From Plantactinospora sp040120695 (GTDB lineage: Bacteria > Actinomycetota > Actinomycetes > Mycobacteriales > Micromonosporaceae), in NCBI RefSeq assembly GCF_040120695.1, contig NZ_JBEEAC010000019.1, positions 62,001 to 126,000 on the forward strand: a DNA stretch of 64,000 nt. The letters are read 5' to 3'. Both the position numbers and the translations under genes were made by a program. The notes under the pieces were generated by a model that made no database searches, was not told the origin of the DNA, and was given only the letters and a program-made list of their open reading frames with translations. Below, piece by piece: positions 61,450-64,000 of this stretch. How positions within the stretch are numbered: the stretch's first letter is position 1; each line of letters opens with the position of its first letter.

Positions 61450-62306
61450 TGCGCTCCCTCGTAGTCGAAGAACCCTCGGCCGGTCTTGCGGCCGAACTCG
61501 CCTGCCTTGACCTTGGTCAGCAACAGCTCGCAGGGGCGGTAGCCCTCGTCGCCGGTGCGCTCCAACAGGACATGGAGCGAGTCGACGACGTTGTCCAGGC
61601 CGATGAGGTCCCCGGTGGCCAGCGGACCGGACCGATGGCCGAGGCAGCCGGTGAAGACGGCGTCGACCGCCTCGGGAGTGGCGATGCCCTCCTCGACGAC
61701 CCGGGCCGCCTCGTTGATGGCCCGCTGCAGAATCCGGTTGATCACGAATCCGGGACCGTCGCCGACCAGCACCGAGGCCTGGCCCAGCTCGGCCAGCAAC
61801 TGTTCCGCCGCCCGGATCGCCGCGTCCCCGGAGCGCGGACCGCGGATCAGCTCCACCGTGCGGATCAGGTACGGGGGGTTCATGAAGTGGATGCCGACGA
61901 GGTCCGCCGGCCGCGTCACGTGCTGCGCCAGCTCGTCGATGGGCACGGCCGAGGTGTTGGAGACCACGAGGGTGCCCGGGGCGACGACGGCGCTCGCCCC
62001 GGCCAACGCCGCGGCCTTCGCCTCCATCCGTTCGGTGACCGCCTCGATCACGGCGGTGGCACCGGCCACCCGGGCCAGGTCCGTGGTGGTCTCCAGCTCA
62101 CCGGCGGTGGTCGTCGCCGACAGGTGGCCCAGGAACTGCGCCAGGCGCACCTGCCGCGCGACCTCCGCCCGCGCCTTGGCCAGGCGCTCCTCGTCGATGT
62201 CCACGAGCACCACGGGAACACCGCTGCCGACGGCCAGTGCGGCGATGCCGGTACCCATCACGCCCGCGCCGAGGACCGCCACCCGGCTGCTCGTCTGCCT
62301 GCTCAT
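61446..62306 (-). CDS. fkbK-like: FkbK-like 3-hydroxyacyl dehydrogenase
   Basis: 286 aa from ATG 62306. NAD motif VAVLGAGVMGTGIAALA at 9-25, then VEAVTERMEAKAA-type segment, SNTSAVPIDELA near 124, HFMNPPYLIRTVELI (catalytic His) near 148 and KTGRGFFDYEG at the C terminus. FkbK/ZmaG oxidise the hydroxyl of glyceryl-ACP. Together with FkbH, FkbI and FkbJ it completes the route to hydroxymalonyl-ACP; the O-methyltransferase FkbG is not in view. Confidence 0.9.
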   Translation of the reverse strand: MSRQTSSRVAVLGAGVMGTGIAALAVGSGVPVVLVDIDEERLAKARAEVARQVRLAQFLGHLSATTTAGELETTTDLARVAGATAVIEAVTERMEAKAAALAGASAVVAPGTLVVSNTSAVPIDELAQHVTRPADLVGIHFMNPPYLIRTVELIRGPRSGDAAIRAAEQLLAELGQASVLVGDGPGFVINRILQRAINEAARVVEEGIATPEAVDAVFTGCLGHRSGPLATGDLIGLDNVVDSLHVLLERTGDEGYRPCELLLTKVKAGEFGRKTGRGFFDYEGAQ

Positions 62307-64000
62307 CGCCTCTCCTCGTGCGTGTCGGGGATGCTCGGGCCGGAACTGCTCACGGCGGGGCTGCTCGGGCCGGAACTGCTGCCGGCGGAGGTGCTGCTCG
62401 GGCCGGGGGTGAGGAGATGCCCCACCAGATCGCCGACCCGGGCGTCCCGCCGGGCCAGGTACTCGATGCCGAGGCGTACCGTCTCGCCGGTCAGCTGCGG
62501 ATCGAGCCCGTGCCGGCGCAGCCACGGTTGCCAACCGGTCGCCTGCACGCCCAGCTCGTCCTCGTCGTGCCCTTCCAGCTCCAGCAGGGCCGCCGCGGAC
62601 AGGATCGGGTTGCCCTTGGCCAGCGCCAGGTCGCGGACCCGCTGCTGCCATTCGGCCAGCGGAATCGGCTCGGTCGGCAGACCTGCCGCGCCCAGCATCG
62701 CGAAGAGCCCGCGTACGCTCACCGCCCGCTCCGCGATCAGGTGGTAGGCCCGGCCGACCGACCCCGGGGAGAGGGCCAGCTCGACGATCCCCTTCGCCAC
62801 CAGGTCCACCGGCGCGGCCGGCAGCACCCGGTCGTCCATCGGGTAGGCACCGACGGCGAGGCCACTGACCAGCGCGAAGTAGATGAGATCCCGGTCGTTG
62901 CAGGCGCCGGTCCGGGTGGACGACATGATCAGGCCGGGACGGAACACGCGTACCCGCATGCCGTCCTGGTCGGCCCGGTCGAGCAGCCGTTCGCAGACCC
63001 ACTTGCTGGTGCCGTAGCTGCCCGACCTCGGGTCCAGTGGCTGCGCCCGGGTCTCCAGGTAGCGGCCGGATCCCATGGCCATACCGGTGGCGGCGACCGT
63101 CGAGACGTAGCTGAAGTCCCGGATCCCGCAGCCGCGTGCCCAGCTGAGCAGGTCCACCGTCGGCAGGACGTTCTCCTCCCGCAGCGTCCGGTACGGCTCG
63201 GTGAAGACCACCTTCGCGGCGCAGTGCACGATGTGGCCGACCCGCTGCTCCAGTTCACCGTCCCGGTACCGCTCGCCGAGCTTGCCCACGTCGCGCAGAT
63301 CCCCGGGCACCACGTGGACCCGGTCCGGGTCCGGCTCGGGCAGCAGGAACTTCGTTGCCGCCGCCCGCAGGCGGCGCATGCCGGACTCCTCGTCCTCGGC
63401 GCGCACCAGGCAGTAGATCCGGCCCTTGGTGTGCTCCAGCATCTCGTGCAGGAGGAAGGCGCCGAGGTACCCGGTCGCACCGGTCAGGAACAGGTCCTTG
63501 CCGCGCGAGCGGCGTGCCGACAGGGTGCCCAGGGAGAGCTTCAGGTCCGCGTCGACGAGATCGTCGTCGCCCCGGTCGAGGGCGTCGTCGAGGGCGTCGG
63601 GGGTGGCGACCGCGCCGCGCTGCGCCCGGACCAGCTCGGCGAGACGGCTCACCGTGACCTTGCTGCCGCCCGCGCGGTGGACGTTCACGGCGCAGCCGAA
63701 GCGATTCTGGATCTCCAACGTCAGCTGTACCGCCAGCAGCGACGTGCCGCCCAACGCCCCGAACTGGTCGGTGGGACCGAGCGTCCGCACGCCGAACAGT
63801 CCCCGCCAGATGTCGAGCAGAGCCTCCTCGACGTCGTCCCCGACGGCCGGCGCCGGAGATCCGGACGGCGCGTCGGGCCTCGGCTCGACAGCGGCCGTGA
63901 CCCGGTCCAACGCCCAGTACCGCTGGCGGGTGAACGGGTAGGTGGGCAGGGTGACCCGGCGTTCGCGGCCCGACCAGAGCGGCGTCCAGTCGACCGCGAC
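62303..64000 (-). CDS. Modular PKS C terminus: post-AT linker, ACP and thioester reductase (5' end beyond window)
   Basis: The frame is open to the right edge, so this is the 3' part of a larger gene. The first visible residues end in LPTYPFTRQRYW, the conserved post-AT linker of modular PKSs. ACP: GALGGTSLLAVQLTLEIQ (Ser in GGTSLL). Reductase: LFLTGATGYLGAFLLHEML for NADPH, VHCAAKV-type segment, YVSTVAATGM and YGTSKWVCERLL (YxxxK). Such terminal reductases release the chain as an aldehyde or alcohol. An internal TTG at 63910 is not a real start. Confidence 0.95.
   Translation of the reverse strand, partial: VAVDWTPLWSGRERRVTLPTYPFTRQRYWALDRVTAAVEPRPDAPSGSPAPAVGDDVEEALLDIWRGLFGVRTLGPTDQFGALGGTSLLAVQLTLEIQNRFGCAVNVHRAGGSKVTVSRLAELVRAQRGAVATPDALDDALDRGDDDLVDADLKLSLGTLSARRSRGKDLFLTGATGYLGAFLLHEMLEHTKGRIYCLVRAEDEESGMRRLRAAATKFLLPEPDPDRVHVVPGDLRDVGKLGERYRDGELEQRVGHIVHCAAKVVFTEPYRTLREENVLPTVDLLSWARGCGIRDFSYVSTVAATGMAMGSGRYLETRAQPLDPRSGSYGTSKWVCERLLDRADQDGMRVRVFRPGLIMSSTRTGACNDRDLIYFALVSGLAVGAYPMDDRVLPAAPVDLVAKGIVELALSPGSVGRAYHLIAERAVSVRGLFAMLGAAGLPTEPIPLAEWQQRVRDLALAKGNPILSAAALLELEGHDEDELGVQATGWQPWLRRHGLDPQLTGETVRLGIEYLARRDARVGDLVGHLLTPGPSSTSAGSSSGPSSPAVSSSGPSIPDTHEERR

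Noticed and set aside
61177..62306. Fatty-acid or PHB metabolism for the dehydrogenase and ACP genes
   Set aside because: Their overlap with each other, with an FkbI-like gene and with a PKS, and the GLVSSLFAM carrier motif, fit a hydroxymalonyl-ACP pathway better.

Overview
High-GC actinomycete DNA (GC-rich third positions, GTG/TTG starts, many ATGA stop/start overlaps). Family-level hints (HTH/TPR regulator plus DUF397, a DUF6244-like small protein, an enediyne locus) suggest Micromonosporaceae, but no taxonomic marker is present. I saw no rRNA, tRNA, CRISPR array or transposase.

Region A (1-28.1 kb) is an enediyne locus. A minus-strand operon (16002 down to 2623) carries the core cassette in classical order: DUF1702 protein, UnbV, UnbU, the iterative enediyne PKS (KS-AT-ACP-KR-DH-PPTase) and its thioesterase, followed by a flavin reductase, a P450 and an SDR. 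Around it lie a P450 plus epoxide hydrolase pair, a second DUF1702 gene, an E8-like protein with a GMC oxidoreductase, two CMD/AhpD-like proteins, an SgcJ-type NTF2 protein, AraC and MerR regulators, and an odd membrane/CopC insert. E6-E9-like, epoxide hydrolase and SgcJ-type genes together point to a nine-membered core. No chromoprotein apoprotein or sugar genes are in view.

Region B (28.3-36.6 kb, all minus strand) encodes what looks like a secreted, disulfide-rich peptide system: S26 signal peptidase, a 65-aa precursor with eight Cys packed in its last 39 residues, MauE-like and MauD/TlpA-like redox proteins and an ABC exporter with fused ATPase. A PaaK-like ligase, a small unrecognised protein, a GNAT and an Acg-type nitroreductase follow in the same direction. 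This is the best candidate for an undescribed system.

Region C (36.7-51.9 kb) is mostly ordinary: HD phosphohydrolase, a small helical-protein cassette, HTH and DUF397 regulators, KatG, a TctCBA tricarboxylate transporter divergent from a TctD/TctE-like two-component system (an 18-bp direct repeat lies between them), an orphan TAXI binding protein and a flavin reductase.

Region D (52.0-64.0 kb, continuing past the right edge) is a second biosynthetic cluster, all minus strand. It has the 3' end of a modular PKS ending in ACP and a thioester reductase, then FkbK-, FkbJ- and FkbI-like proteins, an FkbH domain fused to an NRPS-type adenylation domain, two KAS III-like proteins with altered catalytic residues, an MFS pump, a MupA-type luciferase-like monooxygenase and a GNAT/FemAB-like protein. 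It should make a glyceryl-/hydroxymalonyl-type ACP unit and release its product reductively.
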